Assembly: GCA_951230915.1 (NCBI GenBank)
Contig: OX579636.1
Location: forward strand, 759,001 to 823,000
DNA length: 64,000 nt
DNA from: Antitrichia curtipendula
Taxonomy: Eukaryota; Streptophyta; Bryopsida; Hypnales; Leucodontaceae
Direction: 5' to 3'
Position numbers and translations under genes: made by a program. This document shows, in pieces, positions 47,001 through 60,072 of this stretch. Positions within the stretch are counted from its first letter, which is position 1. Each line of letters begins with the position of its first letter. The notes beneath the pieces were generated by a model. It was not told the DNA's origin. It ran no database searches and was given only the letters and a program-made list of their open reading frames with translations.

Positions 47001-49707
47001 GAAAAGCCCCTACTCAAACAAGAGCAAACAAACATCAACGAACTTGCATCGCTGTAAGCTGGTGTCTGCAGTCATCATCATCTGAACCTGAATGTACAGA
47101 GATATCACAGTCAACCTTCACCAAACTTGCTGCTCCACTATGCCTGGCATACCCCTTTTTTTTTAAACCTGCTGATTGAACTCCCTTCAAGAGCTGTAGC
47201 GGTCATTAGTCATTACCATGTCATCCAAAATACAACTGATTCAAAAGTTCAACAAACAAACTCTAGATGACATGATTAAGACTTCCACACAATCCAACCC
47301 TGCTACGTTCAGTTCCAGGTACCCAAACATGAAATAAGTCTAGCAATTCCCCCTCACTGGTACTACATAACAGTGCATTCAAAATCATGACACTCTGAAG
47401 CCAGCGTCCACATACGTGGACGTTGTATTATAAAGTCAGTAGAAGGTTCTACATTGACACTACTCCACTACAACTTTTGAGAAGCACTACAATTTCCTCC
47501 ACTCATGTCATATCTATATTATTCACACGGAAACACTTCATCCTCCATAATCATGAAATTCCAAGACCATCTCACATGGACAATCAACTTTATGTCAATG
47601 ACAACCGGAAAACTCTTTGTTTTTGATCTCCAAGCAAGATGCACCCCCAGTTACTGTGAAGACAGACATACAGGTTTCATCTTGACATGCTCGTCGATCA
47701 CAGAAAAACATTGCTTGCATGATTTAAAAAATAATACAAATACTTTTGATGCTAATCAAGGGAACCATTTTCTCAGAACTCACGTTTCAATCGCACAAGG
47801 GAAGAAAGATTCTATCCACCAAGAACTTTCCAAGGTGCGAGACAACAAGCTGCACTACAGGCTGCACATTGCGAGGACCGCCCTCGACTTTTACGACGCG
47901 GTCATCTGCTTCTGCACACAGTTCACACTCCTCTACTTTTACATAAATCACCCCATGTTCAAGCTTTAACGTCCATACATGAAAATGTACATTATTGAAT
48001 GCATAACAATACTGCAATATTGAATTCAATACCCAGACCACCCCTGCATGTCAGACTTCTATCAAAATTAGACCCAACCATCAAGATTACGGTCCTGTAT
48101 GCATCTGAACTTAAAAACATTACAAATAACTGACTTTCCTAGACAGCAAACTGTACACAAGTATCGGCACACAAGATTTATAGTAGTACTATCCAAGGAA
48201 ACACACTTACCTCCGGACAATACAGGCATAGTTGTCCTGACGACCACAAAGAGTGGGAGCTTCAGTGGCAGAAACCAGAAGCTGAGACGACAGAGAGTAT
48301 ACTCGGGTGCAATCTCTGCATCCACTGACTCCGCATCGACCTGTAGGTCACTTGCCAATGCATGTAAAAAGACACTGATGATTGACGATCCACCCTTTCG
48401 AAAATCATGACCTACACAGCCATACCGAGATACACATCAGCTTTTTCACGATAAGTAAGCGAGTCATTCCAGTTAGTTCCAAATACGGTGGTAGATCTTA
48501 CAATCCACCAAAAAAAAAAATTTCACATATTGACTAGCAAATCTGCAGTTACATGTCTTCGCAAGAAACGAAAATCATTTGATGTTCACAACATCAAAAC
48601 ACTGAGAACTTCACACTTCAAGGTTTTCATTGCATCAACTGGTTGATGACCACTTTAAGCACGCTCTATCTTACTAGCCAGTTAAACCATGTCTTCCCAG
48701 GAAAAAAAAACGAATGCACGACCTCGTACCTGTCCAAATTTTTTCCGGAATGAAGCACTGCACGACATGTAATTCAAACTACACCCAATCAAGTGCATTG
48801 CCTTGTTGAAACACATAACCAATGGCCACAACAATATTTTGAGCTGGCAAACTACATCCACCCCTGCTTGAGAAAATCGCCAAGTCAAACCGACTTGGCT
48901 ACCTAATTACTTGAACGCAACCGCACATGCTAGAAGAAAAGGTACAGGCTCCATCCCTTCACTGCACAAAATGCTTCAAAAACTTCTCTTGGAGATCCAC
49001 CTTCTACATCATGGGCCATTTTCAAACATAGTTCCCACTGTTCCTTCTGAGGAAAATCTTTCTCCAACTGCAGGCCTCTGAAAGGCAATATGAACTCCAC
49101 TGACGGCACTACAAATTGGCCTCAACACTAAAGCAAGAATACTAATCGAATGAAGTTCATCAGACCTGCATTGCCCAGCATTATACTACAGTAAGAACAA
49201 GCACACCATATCACAGTCATGTTGCTAAGGAGCTCGATCTTCCTCTTACTACAGTCCTACAAATTCTATATGATTTCGACTCCTGACACATGAAGCTATC
49301 AAAATGGTAGGTCACCACTTCCAGTTCTACACAATTCAAATCACTCAATTGCACTCTTCAACAATGTTAAGCCTTACATATGCTTGAGCCACAAATAAAG
49401 AAAAATACAAACTCGGCCTTGAAGCAACCACCGACAATCTACAAGCCAGGCCTCAATAATCATTGACTACTACCAGTGCCTGCACCCAAAGAAAATGAAA
49501 ATTTAATTCTCCTGTTGCTCTTTTGCAAGTAATGCAGCCCTCACTTCTCAACTACAACATCAACCATTTCTTGCAACGCACCTCCTTGTCTCAACGGTGT
49601 CAACCTCCGCCCTTTGCTCCTCGGTATCACAAAACAGCTACCTTTTGCTGCACCAGCTTTCCAAGCTCATGAGCTGACATCAGAAAAGACAATTAATGCT
49701 GTTTGTC
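44027..49707. other. CACTA interior downstream of Tnp2, no second gene confirmed
   Basis: About 5.7 kb between the CACTA terminus and the Tnp2 stop. No accessory (TnpA-like) gene could be recognised. The short GC-richer open stretch at about 47830-47920 reads on either strand and shows no family resemblance. Confidence 0.45.
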
Positions 49708-52700
49708 TCATTCGTCATCATCAGAAGATTCTCCAACTTCCCAGTCAAATAACACGGATGCCTCTTCCATTCCCTCCCCAAGAATGTCGTTTATTCCAAT
49801 GTTTCTACCTGAAGGAAGAGGAACCGGGTGGGTCTCTGGAATAACGGATGCAATATTGAGACCTTCAAAATCATTGTCATTCCCCATTCTTAAAATGTCA
49901 GCCTCTTCTTCATCGTCCGTCTCACTGTCTATCCTACGACCCCTCACCTCAGCTCGGAGGACTACTTTCCAACCAGGTTCATCCTCATCGTCTGAAAAGA
50001 ACACTTGATCACAATTCCTTGGAAACGCAAAGGACTCGTAACCAAATGGAACAAGGGAGTTGAAATTTGCCATGGTGAATCCCCACTCGTCTTTCTTCAC
50101 TGTGGCATTTCTCCCTCTATAGTTAGCTTTCACCCAATCACAAACAAGTAGCACCGTGTAGTGACGTCCATAGTTGAGCTCCAAAATCTCCAGAATTTGG
50201 CCTATGTACTCAATTGGAGCATTAATTGGATTCTGATCTCCCCTTCCCGATCGACATGGTCTACGAAACATGGCGGCAACCCCTGAGTCGCACATCCTGA
50301 AACTTTCCTCAGCACTTTTTACTCGAAGGTGATAACCATAAGCATACATACTTCGAAATCTCTGTGCTTGTAGAGATGGTGGTTTAGAGGAGTCCTCTAC
50401 ATCTTCTGGAATAACATCTCCTCTCTCTTTTGCATCTTCAACCTCTTTTTTCAACCACTCGGAAAATGGCGGTAGTTCCTGCAAACCCGTAGGGTATGGC
50501 ATCCATCGTGTTCCATTCCTTCTTGGATGCATGTTTCGAAACTGTGCTCTTGCTGTTGCTCGCTCTACACACAACACTTCATACCTCCTGTAGCACAATC
50601 GGCATTTCAGTGCTAGTCTTTGTAGATAAGAAAAACTTATGAAACTACTTGCACAATTACCCACAGCAATAGCTCTGACAAACTAGTACATTCACCTGCA
50701 TGATTCTTCCACTACAACTCTAGTCCTCCATGTACTGTTTTGTTGAGAAATCTCAAAGCTAAGCTGGTAGTCATTCATGTTACTCAATGACGAGCAAATC
50801 CTAAAACAATAATGCCACAAATATCCTTAAACAAAACAACATGAGTTCATTTTGTTGAGAAGTTACTCTTGATATGCTTGCAAGTGGATGGCATTGTCCA
50901 ACACGAAATCATACATCGCATCCCTCAAATCCTCGGAAAGTTTCCGAGGTTTTCCTTTGCCCTCTAGAATCTCGTCTACCATTGTCGGCTCCTCCTTGTC
51001 ATCCCAAACTCTTCGTGTAGTAATGCTATACTCTGACATATATTCCGTAATGAATCCTAAAGCTTGTTCAACTTGGTAACCTTGGGCAATGCTACCCTCG
51101 GGTTTTGCAAGGTTCCTCACAAATCCTTTTAAGGTTTTGAAATAACGTTCATATGGGTACATCCATCTGCTATGAACAGGCCCACACAAGAAAACTTCTT
51201 CCACGATATGGTTTGGCAAGTGCGCCATAATATCAGAAAAAGAGGGCGGGAACTCTTTCTCCAACAAACACATCGTCTCTGTACAATCTGCTGTGAGCTG
51301 ACTTTGATCCTCACCATTTATTGTCTTGGCACAAATCTTCTGAAAGACTCTGCTCAACCGAATTACAGCCCCAGCAAAAGACCTATTACGAACCCTACGA
51401 AGATACAGAGGCAAAATTTGTTGCAACAATACGTGAAAGTCATGTGACTTCAGGCCTGACAATTTTCCTTTGCTTATTTTGGTATACAAAGGACCAACAT
51501 AATGACTTGGTGTTCTCAACAACTTCAACACTTTCAGCACCTTCATCTTGTCTTCCGCGGATAATACATATGTCGCATCTGGCATGTACAGTCTGTCTTG
51601 ATTTGGGCCAACTTGTTGTAGATGGAGATGTGGTCGAATGTTTCGTGCCTCCATGTCTGCTCGAACTGCTGGGTAATCTTTTTCACCAAATGCTGTCTTC
51701 ACAATGTTCTCTGCTATGTTCTTTTCACAGTGCATCACATCGAGTAGATGACGCACTGGAAGAAACTGCAAAGACATTTCAAACAACCACTAGAGATTAG
51801 ATTAGGCAACTAGAAGGAACAATTGTTTCCTGGACAGATTATTCATAATCTTGCTGTCACGCATCTATCTCCTTTGAGTTTGAACTTCTTAAACATACCT
51901 TGCAGAATATTGTGATAAAATTTCAGTAATCAAGTTTCATAATTTACCAAGGCTCAACTTCTGCTCAAAAATTCTGAATCATGGCAAAGACACAGCTACA
52001 GTCATCTACCGCTACACTTAGGGATCCCGTACGTAAGGACATACAAATCAACCTTCATTCCGTAAACTCAATGTTGGCTAGGCTACCTCTATGTATATGC
52101 TTCACTATTCTATTACTTTGAGGTTGGAAAAGAAGGGGTGCATACGCACTTACTATTATTAATTAATAAATATCAATTGACGAAAAAAATAAAGCCAAAT
52201 TACACTAAGTATACTTACTCTTATTGGTTGCAATGGCATATTTCATGGCAACAATTTCACTTCAACAACTCTTATTTCACAACTTCCCTTACCTCCTTCC
52301 GTTCAACAACAAATTCAGATCTAGAACTTATGTCATTTCCATTAGTTCAACGCAATGCACTACTAGCAAAGCAGTTCGTTGCACTTAGCAACAACACAAC
52401 CTGAAACAAAATCATACAACTTTGCTAGTTCTTGTTGCTAAGCATTCTGTACAAGTACATCTGAATTTCTGGGACCGGAAACATGCAACATACACGACAT
52501 TGATTAGTGCAGTTAAACATGTCACTTATCATCACTTCACCGCAATCACTGGAATCAAATTACAACAACCTCTTCACCTTCTCTCTAATTTCATGAAGGC
52601 TTCTCATCTATTTTCTCAATTTCAACATGTCCATTGACTTTTGATTATCCGCAGGAAACGACCATGACATTCTAGTCCACTACTATATGTACAAAGTAAG

Positions 52701-55440
52701 CGCACCCATAACTCTTGCTCAAACTAAGCTTCTTCTATGAACTTCTCTTAAAAATCCTGCCCAGTAGGTCGACAGATGCAAATACTACTGTAGCTATGAC
52801 TGGGGACATATTTCACTCCACAATCATTTCTGTAATGCCTCTAGATAGTGCGACTGTTATGTTCATCGAAGAAACTATGCTCCTCCACAATCCTTACGCA
52901 ACAGGGACAAGCCATAATTCTGATCATAGACATATACTACAGGAAAACAAAACAAGCAGCACCTCTAGATAAGAGCTACTATAGAACCCCAGTAATTCAT
53001 ATAAACGCACCTATAGTTTACACTCATCAAATATAACATGCGCACCACCTCTGAACCAGTTGATGTAACCATGCAGCCACTTAATGACCTTTACAATGAG
53101 GTGTACACACGATATATTTAATAATAACAACTTCAAAGCACCTTGGCACCTACATTGTGCACTCCACCTTCATTGTCTTCTAGACAGAATGTAGTCGGAA
53201 GTTCTTCACTAATTGCCTTCTATATTCTACAGTATGCTCATTTCATCAGTTATATCCATTCAAAATACTTCCTATGCTAGACTCTTCATTCATCATTCCT
53301 AAATACTGTCACTAACCATAGAATTTTTCAATTGTTCAAAGTGCATGAGAATTCCAAAATCAAAATCCTATGCCCTATTTTTAAGGAATGCATCAATCAT
53401 GTGAATAGTCCTAGTATACAATAGCATAGAAGACGTACCTCCCAATAGGGCAAGTCAAAAAAAATACTTCTCCGTTTCACGCCATGTAGTCGAACTGGAT
53501 CATTGTTTGAATTTTCTATGCCACCTTGACGAAGAAACTCCTCTCTCTCGGTTCCCCACCTGTGCACTTCTTCACCTGTAGGCCTATCAGGGGCCACATC
53601 CCATTCTTGGTGGTTGTTGAACGCAACTCTGGCCCTTCGAAATGGATGATCAGGAGCAAGAGGTCGCCTACCCCCCAAATAGATCATTTTGTGTAGTAAA
53701 TGAACATATTCTGAGCACGTCTCTGGCCCACAGATAGGACAACCTTTGTACCCATGCACTTGCTGACCAGAGAGAAGTCCGTACGCTGGAAAATCATTTA
53801 CTGTCCACATTAAAATGGCCCTCAAAGTGAATTTCCTTTGCCCTTCCGGTTTTGACATATTGAATGCAGGAACACCCTTCCAGAGCTTGAGCAAATCGCG
53901 AACTACTGGGCCTAGGAATACATCAATATTCTCGGCAGTAGGAGGTTTTGGACCAGGAATTAGCACAGCCATGGAAATGAAAAACTTCTTCGTCAGAAGC
54001 CAAGGAGGAAGATTGTAAATCGTAAGTAGCAACACCCATGTCGAGTGCTTGATAGCATTATTTTTAAATGGTATAATACCATCTCCCACTAGACCGAGAC
54101 GGAGATTGGTCTTCACTCTGGCAAAGTCTGGATAAAGATTATCTATGGTTTTCCACTGCTTACTATCTGCTACAGACTTCATTCTTTGGCCCCTGCACTT
54201 GTGAGAGTCATACCAAGTCATGTACTTTGCTACCTCAGGGCACTTGAACATTCTTAAGAAGTGCTTGATGAAATCAAAGTAACGCACAACTTGTTGGAGA
54301 ACTCTATTAGATCCTGGAATAAATCGAGGCTCCTGACATGTCGGGCACTCATCAAGATCTTCCTTGTCTCCCTCATATAACACATGGCCGTTTGAACAAC
54401 AGTGTACCTGCTTATGTTGTAAACCCAGCTTCATCAACATGCTCTTGACCTTGTAAGCAGTTCGTGGAAAGCAATTTGAAGTAGGTAGGAGGTCCCCAGC
54501 TATCCACGTCAACAAGGCGTCAACGAATGTATTTGGCACCGAGTACAAAGTACACAAGGAAAATAACACAATGGCGCATTGTAAACGATTTTGAGAGCTG
54601 CCTTCAAAAACACGTTGAGTAGACTCTCCAACCAAGTACTCCAAGTTTTCTTCATCACATTCTACATCTCCTTCTATGTTCATATCCTCCATAGACGTTT
54701 GCCCATTGTCACTGCGAACGTTGTTGTGGATGTCGTCGACATGACCAAAGGCATCTCTAGCCATGTTTTCAACATCCACAGCAGTCCTCCTTTCCCAAGT
54801 GAATTCACCCTCATAATGCAGTCGTCGGCGTTGGCGTCGGCGATACATCTCTCCTTCATTGTCAGGATTTCGAGAAGGCCCCCGTACATTTTGACCGTCA
54901 ACTGTCTGCAAAAAGGCCGTTCATTTCTTTAATATCATCTAAGAAATATAATGTAGTCCTTAGAAAATCATTGTTGTCTATAAATAATATCCTTTCATCG
55001 GCTACTAGTACATTCTAACTTCTAGTGCCATTTCAGCAACTAACAAGTTTACATACATTTTTTAGAACAATATTTTAGTGCATGTCCTCATGCATTGTAA
55101 TGTACAGTAAGAGACGTTCACAATCAGTCTCTCTAGCACATTCAACCCTGAGCAGGAACACGTAGCTCCAGAACTTGGAGTATACATGCATGGGGAAAAC
55201 CAGTATGCACAAATAGTTAGTCAGTTTGGACATACGAACTTACCATAACCGGATAAATCAAATAACGATCTCGTCCATGTCGAAGGTGGTGCCTTGCGAC
55301 GATCTCCACTTTCTTTATGCGAGCACCTCTACAATGTGTACAAGCACAAGGGTACTCAGACAATCCCAACCTAGTCGCTATAGAGCGCTCTATATGGTAA
55401 GCGGCACAACCTGGACGACGCATCGTGCCACCACCTTCAA
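49708..55440 (-). CDS. CACTA Tnp2 transposase with DUF4216 C-terminus, four exons
   Basis: Exons on the minus strand: 55440-55244, 54905-53439, 51765-50863 and 50587-49708. Exon 1 matches the transposase-associated leader (YPCACTHCRG, then HLRHGRDRYLIYP). Exon 2 is the Tnp2 catalytic part: CSNGHVLYEGD with ECPTCQEPRF (zinc ribbon), GLVGDGIIPF, IYNLPPWLL, LIPGPKPPTAENID and GCPICG. Exon 3 starts LPVRHLLDVMHCEKNI and continues into the DUF4218-like region (LKSHDFHVLLQQILPL, CGPVHSRWMYPYERYFKTLKG). Exon 4 is DUF4216 (LQAQRFRSMYAYGYHLRV, ATVKKDEWGFTMANFNSL, EPGWKVVL) with an acidic tail. Exons 1-3 join in phase 0. Exon 3 ends in TAA (50863-50865) before any donor; this may be a premature stop (CAA-to-TAA would extend the frame) or a true end that leaves DUF4216 separate. 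The upstream start exon was not found. Confidence 0.82.
51766..53438 (-). other. 1.7-kb intron of the Tnp2 gene
   Basis: It lies between donor GAG|GTACGT (minus strand, 53438) and acceptor TTTGCAG (51766). AC-rich on the plus strand with no coding signal; plus-strand open frames here are random. Confidence 0.65.
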
Positions 55441-58400
55441 CTGCAAAAATTGTTAATTAATGAACCACTGCTAAATCAACACAACACTTCTTGACTCGCT
55501 AGGGTTTCAAATAGGCGCATTCCTTATATTCACCTGCGATGCAACAAGAATTTTTGCTTGTCAGTTGAATTTTATTTGGCATTATCTTCAGCAGTTTTAA
55601 CCGATCGTACAAATGCAATCGTACAAATGCAGTGTCCCCATGGCCAGATGAGGTCCCTAATTTGGGTGAACAAATATGTCTTTGGATAGCAGCATTGGAC
55701 TCCCCCTAACATTGCATCCTCAACAGTAAGCTGCCAAACAAAGATGTACACTTAAGACTACTGAAGAGTCCGCTTTATTAATCCCAGTAAGAAAATCTGA
55801 ATCTGCTGAATTCTGAGGAAGCTTCTCTGTCGGTGCTCATGCATGCATTCCCCAATGCTCTCATTTTGAAAAGAAGTTGCATGGCACCTTTTCACTACCC
55901 TTGAATTTCAGCACTCAATTCTTCCAGAAAAATAAGGGTTACGTAAAGTCCAAAACAAGAATTGCTGAAGGCAAGTTCACATATTATTCATCTCCTCCAC
56001 AACAAATGGAAAGACGACTGTGATACGGTAAACATTAAAGCACTCTACACTCCATGGTCTCTCAGCATAGTGCGACAAGACTTACATGGCTAATTGTGTG
56101 GACTTCCTCAGAATTTGCGGTGTCCACTTCTGTATGCTCCACTGCACTGAGTTCCACAAGAGTCCCTCCCTGTTAGACGTTGCGCATGGAAAAAGGCGTC
56201 TTCTGCCAATGCCAAAGTATTTCTTTGGCTAGTCTTCTTGACTTCGAAAACGAAAGTAAAAGGACGTCCAACATATACTAATTGTATGAGGTAAGCACCC
56301 GAGGGCGTGCCCAACAAACAGTTTACGACACAGTTATCCGTGACACAAAGACACAAAGTACACTAAATTCTCCTACTATTACATGTTCTTTATTACTGTG
56401 TCCAACATTGACTCTAATATTCTCAAATCAACAAAATATCCTCAAACTGAACGTAACAGTCTTCAATGATGTCAGGATACTGTTATCACATGGACTCTCA
56501 TCTGCAAAAACCAAAAGCTATAAACCCATACCAGACAACACATAATCAGCAACTAGCAACTGTTACAGGAGTTCAGAAGTTACTTGTACCTCTTCGATGA
56601 AACGACCAGACAGATTGCTTGCAGTTCGTCAATCAAGCAGCCTAGCAATTCGATGTCATACCTACTCCATATGTAACATGCACTACGGAGCCAACATTAA
56701 AGAAAGTATATTTAATAACTGATATATCCAAGCCAAACTCTCTTCTGTGTGAATGGGAGTGGGTGAAGCAAAAGTGCACTTCAGTGGGCCTTCAGGATCT
56801 TGCATATTCTGACGCACTCAGGAAGGCCAGACGGCGTTGCATGAATAATAGCAGAAGAAGCCAAACAGAGCTGTACAAAAACAAAACCAATTGTGGCAGT
56901 CACTGCTTTTTACAGCTTTTTACAGCACACACAAACCGCAGCCATTCTTTAAATTGAACGACCGAATCATCAGAATGCATACCTCTCAATAAGCTGATGC
57001 CTACACACAACTGTGAAAATTTTAGCACTACAGAGATATCTTCCATACACACGGCTGATGATGAGTTGATACTCTGCCCCCAAAGACATGCAAAAATACA
57101 GTTATTGATATGCCATTGCAGTAAAAAAACCTCGCCACAAAAGATCATTAATAAGCTAGAATGATGTTTTCGAGAAGGCAATTGTAGCATGAGTTACTTC
57201 GTTGTTGCTTAATGTACGAAATGGCACCCACACACAACCTGGGGAGCAGAGTGCCTAGTAGTACCTGGTTGCACCTAAGACAAAATGCTGATTAGCTTCA
57301 CTTTCGACATAACCTATATACGCAAACAAGAAATATTAATATTGCATCCCCTAGGAATAGCAAAATCACCTGGAACATGATAAATTGAATTGAATTTGAC
57401 TTTTCAGTTTCACTCGTCACACAACAAGTCTTTCAATTCACATGTCATCTACATATGAATATGATGAAGAGTGCACATGTTAATCACAATTGTGCTGTTA
57501 GATTGGGTACTCGGCAGTTTCTACAACAATGTGCACAACAAAGTAGATGCCTACAAATAAATTGTGACCACAACTCAAACTAAAAAGCAACAGAAATACT
57601 GCACAACATGCCCACCTGCAGAATGTCTTGGCAATTATCCACACAGAGCATGTGCCACCTCCAGAAACTCTACGTACTAGAAATAAAGAACTAGTACGCA
57701 ACTTACAAATCCTCCGTTAATTCAAGGAAATGTGGTGAAAGAGCGTCTCCAATTTGTGCCTTCACGCTTAACATAAGATATATCTGGGATTTCGAATGCC
57801 CAAACTTGATGAAATTTGGTATAATTAATTTGTATGTCCTTCCTTGGATGTCAACATTCAAATCATCTTCTTCTGAAGCAGAAGTAACATCAATGGTGAC
57901 AGTCTGTAGAACCACAGGCCAACATTTGGTCAATTTGAAAAACACCACTTTTGCAGCACCAACCAACTCTGCTCCAACGAAGAAGGGTTCATACCCAAGC
58001 TACCTAACGAAAGAAGATTATATAAAGGGAACTAAAATGGAAACAAGATGGCCTGTCATCTACAACGGAATATGAATGGTTACTGTACCATAGATGGGCT
58101 CCAACATCTCAATCTCTTTAAGTGCTGACTAGGCAATATACAAAGAAGTGGACATATGTAGTCAAGAAAAGATATTTGATGAACACCAGATTGGATGGAA
58201 CAGAGAATACCTAACAAATCATAACAATCATGAATTTGGAATCTTCACAATTTCCAATTCCGCAAGTTTAACTAATCAACATATTTTTTGATCTTCTGTG
58301 CGCACAGGAGAACCTAGACAGTGTAAAATTGATTGCCATCCAATATGATCCATACTCTTCACCTGAATCTTGGTGGCCCAAATCGTGCAAATCGCTGTGT

Positions 58401-58566
58401 AATCTTTTAATAGCCCAACCCAACATCGACCAAACAATTTGCTGTGGAAAGCCAAGACAAGAAGGTGAACAACACCATCAGAAGCATTGGAAAAGCTTTC
58501 TTTTGAGCATACAAAATCATGTGTCTTAACAGTAGAGTGAGCTCCCAATACACTCACTTGTATCTG

Positions 58567-58721
58567 CCATGGAATCATTCCATTAGAAATACAATGAACC
58601 GCACATTTACGACCTCCATGGAATCATTCCATTAGAAATACAATGAACCGCACATTTACGACCTCCATGGAATCATTCCATTAGAAATACAATGAACCGC
58701 ACATTTACGACCTCCATGGAA
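58567..58721. repeat. Three exact tandem copies of a 49-bp unit
   Basis: CCATGGAATCATTCCATTAG starts each copy at 58567, 58616 and 58665; the copies are identical and a partial fourth (CCATGGAA) follows at 58714. Each contains the palindromic pair GGAATCATTCC. Exact identity indicates recent expansion or an assembly effect. Confidence 0.9.
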
Positions 58722-60009
58722 CCACCTAGTTGAAGATAAGTTTCAATTGATCAAAAGCACATAATCATTGGAAAAATACAAGAGCAGAAGAATCACTGAA
58801 TGTACACAATTTTCTTCCAACCTTGGAGAACCAAACAGCCACTCAAGGTTTTTCTTAAACAGATTGAAGTAGAAGAACATTACCTGCTCCGAGAGTCAGT
58901 TGAGGTATGATTTAACTAAGGCTTCTCTTTCTGTTCCTACATGAGGGGGACTGCCTTAGGGCCCACAATGAGGGCCATCAGATTATCCACAGGTGGTCCT
59001 GCTCTTGTGGAATTGGCACTTGAGCCCCGCAGGATTCGACATCTCTCTGCGGCAACTTTATTAGTGAATTTTATGGTTGAAGTAAATGTGAACGTGAATG
59101 GTAGATGTAAAACATATATAAAGATTATTCTTCTTCCGGCTGTTTCGAATTGAATCAATTATACTTGGCTTCAAGGTAGAATATTTACAGCTTCCTCTGA
59201 ACCTATGGGAGTGTGGGTACTTTAATTTATGAAAATATTGATGGTCAACAGTAAAGTCACCACCAGAAACAGAGAATGACAAGTACTCGCATCCTACCTT
59301 ACAACCAACCCGTTCTGCATAATAAGGTGGGCAAAGATCCGCTCATTCACTGAAAGGCCGTGAAATACCCTGAAATGCTAACTATGTGATAGATTGAAAC
59401 TGCGCAACTAACAAGTAACAAATATTCCATATAAATTTTTTTTTAGAAAATTCCGTCAACTCTACCGTGATGTTCAGACTCATATTCATAAACATGCGAG
59501 GAGCACATAAACTGACTAGTAAGAGCTATTTGCACTTGATGGAAACAGTCAGTGGTATTAGCAGGGTCAGTGAATCGAGTTGCCAAAAAAAACGAAATGG
59601 ATTCTGAAGACCCTCACTATTACTACCTACTCTTCATACAAACTGGAAACATTCCTATAATCATGCTTTATGAAAGCTTTTCTTAACAGCAACGTATATT
59701 TGGATATTATAATGATACTATATTATTGAGATTTCATTAATATCCTATACCAGAAATGCAACCAAACAAGCACGTAAACACGGTTCATATTAGTGAGTAC
59801 GATTTTGTGGGATCGGAGCTTGAAAAAACATTCTGGAATGATCTAGCACATGCTTTAATTTCTGGACATTGCATCAATCAACAAGAAAGTTCCAGGTGCC
59901 TATTCATACACAGCCTACAACGGTTTCACTTCTAATTAAAAAGTACTCAAGATTCCCGTCTTGACCTTCACTGTCGAGAGAGAAAGTGAGACCGCAAGGC
60001 GTTTCCTTT

Positions 60010-60072
60010 CCATATGAATCTCTGTATTACACATTGAGTAATACTCAATGTGTAATACAGAGATTCATATGG
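60010..60072. repeat. Perfect 31-bp inverted repeat with a 1-base loop
   Basis: 60010-60040 (starting CCATATGAATCTCTG) is the exact reverse complement of 60042-60072, separated only by A at 60041. No mismatches in 31 pairs. It may be a cruciform or template-switch product; it could also be a read or assembly foldback artefact. Confidence 0.9.

Larger units (their letters stand above)
44007..55440 (-). mobile_element. Large autonomous-type CACTA (EnSpm) element; one terminus found, extends right
   Basis: CACTACTAGAAAATGATGAC at 44007-44026 is a classic CACTA terminus facing right; the terminus at 44007 lies 3' of the Tnp2 gene (minus strand, 55440-49708). The matching inverted end was not found between 55440 and 64000, so the element either extends past the window or has lost that end. 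The plus strand is A/C-rich throughout 44.3-60.7 kb, suggesting one element spans at least that far. The listed right boundary is only the start of the recognised gene. Confidence 0.75.

Noticed and set aside
47505..47969. 154-residue plus-strand open frame in the CACTA interior
   Set aside because: No family resemblance; the opposite strand is equally open and no splice context supports it.
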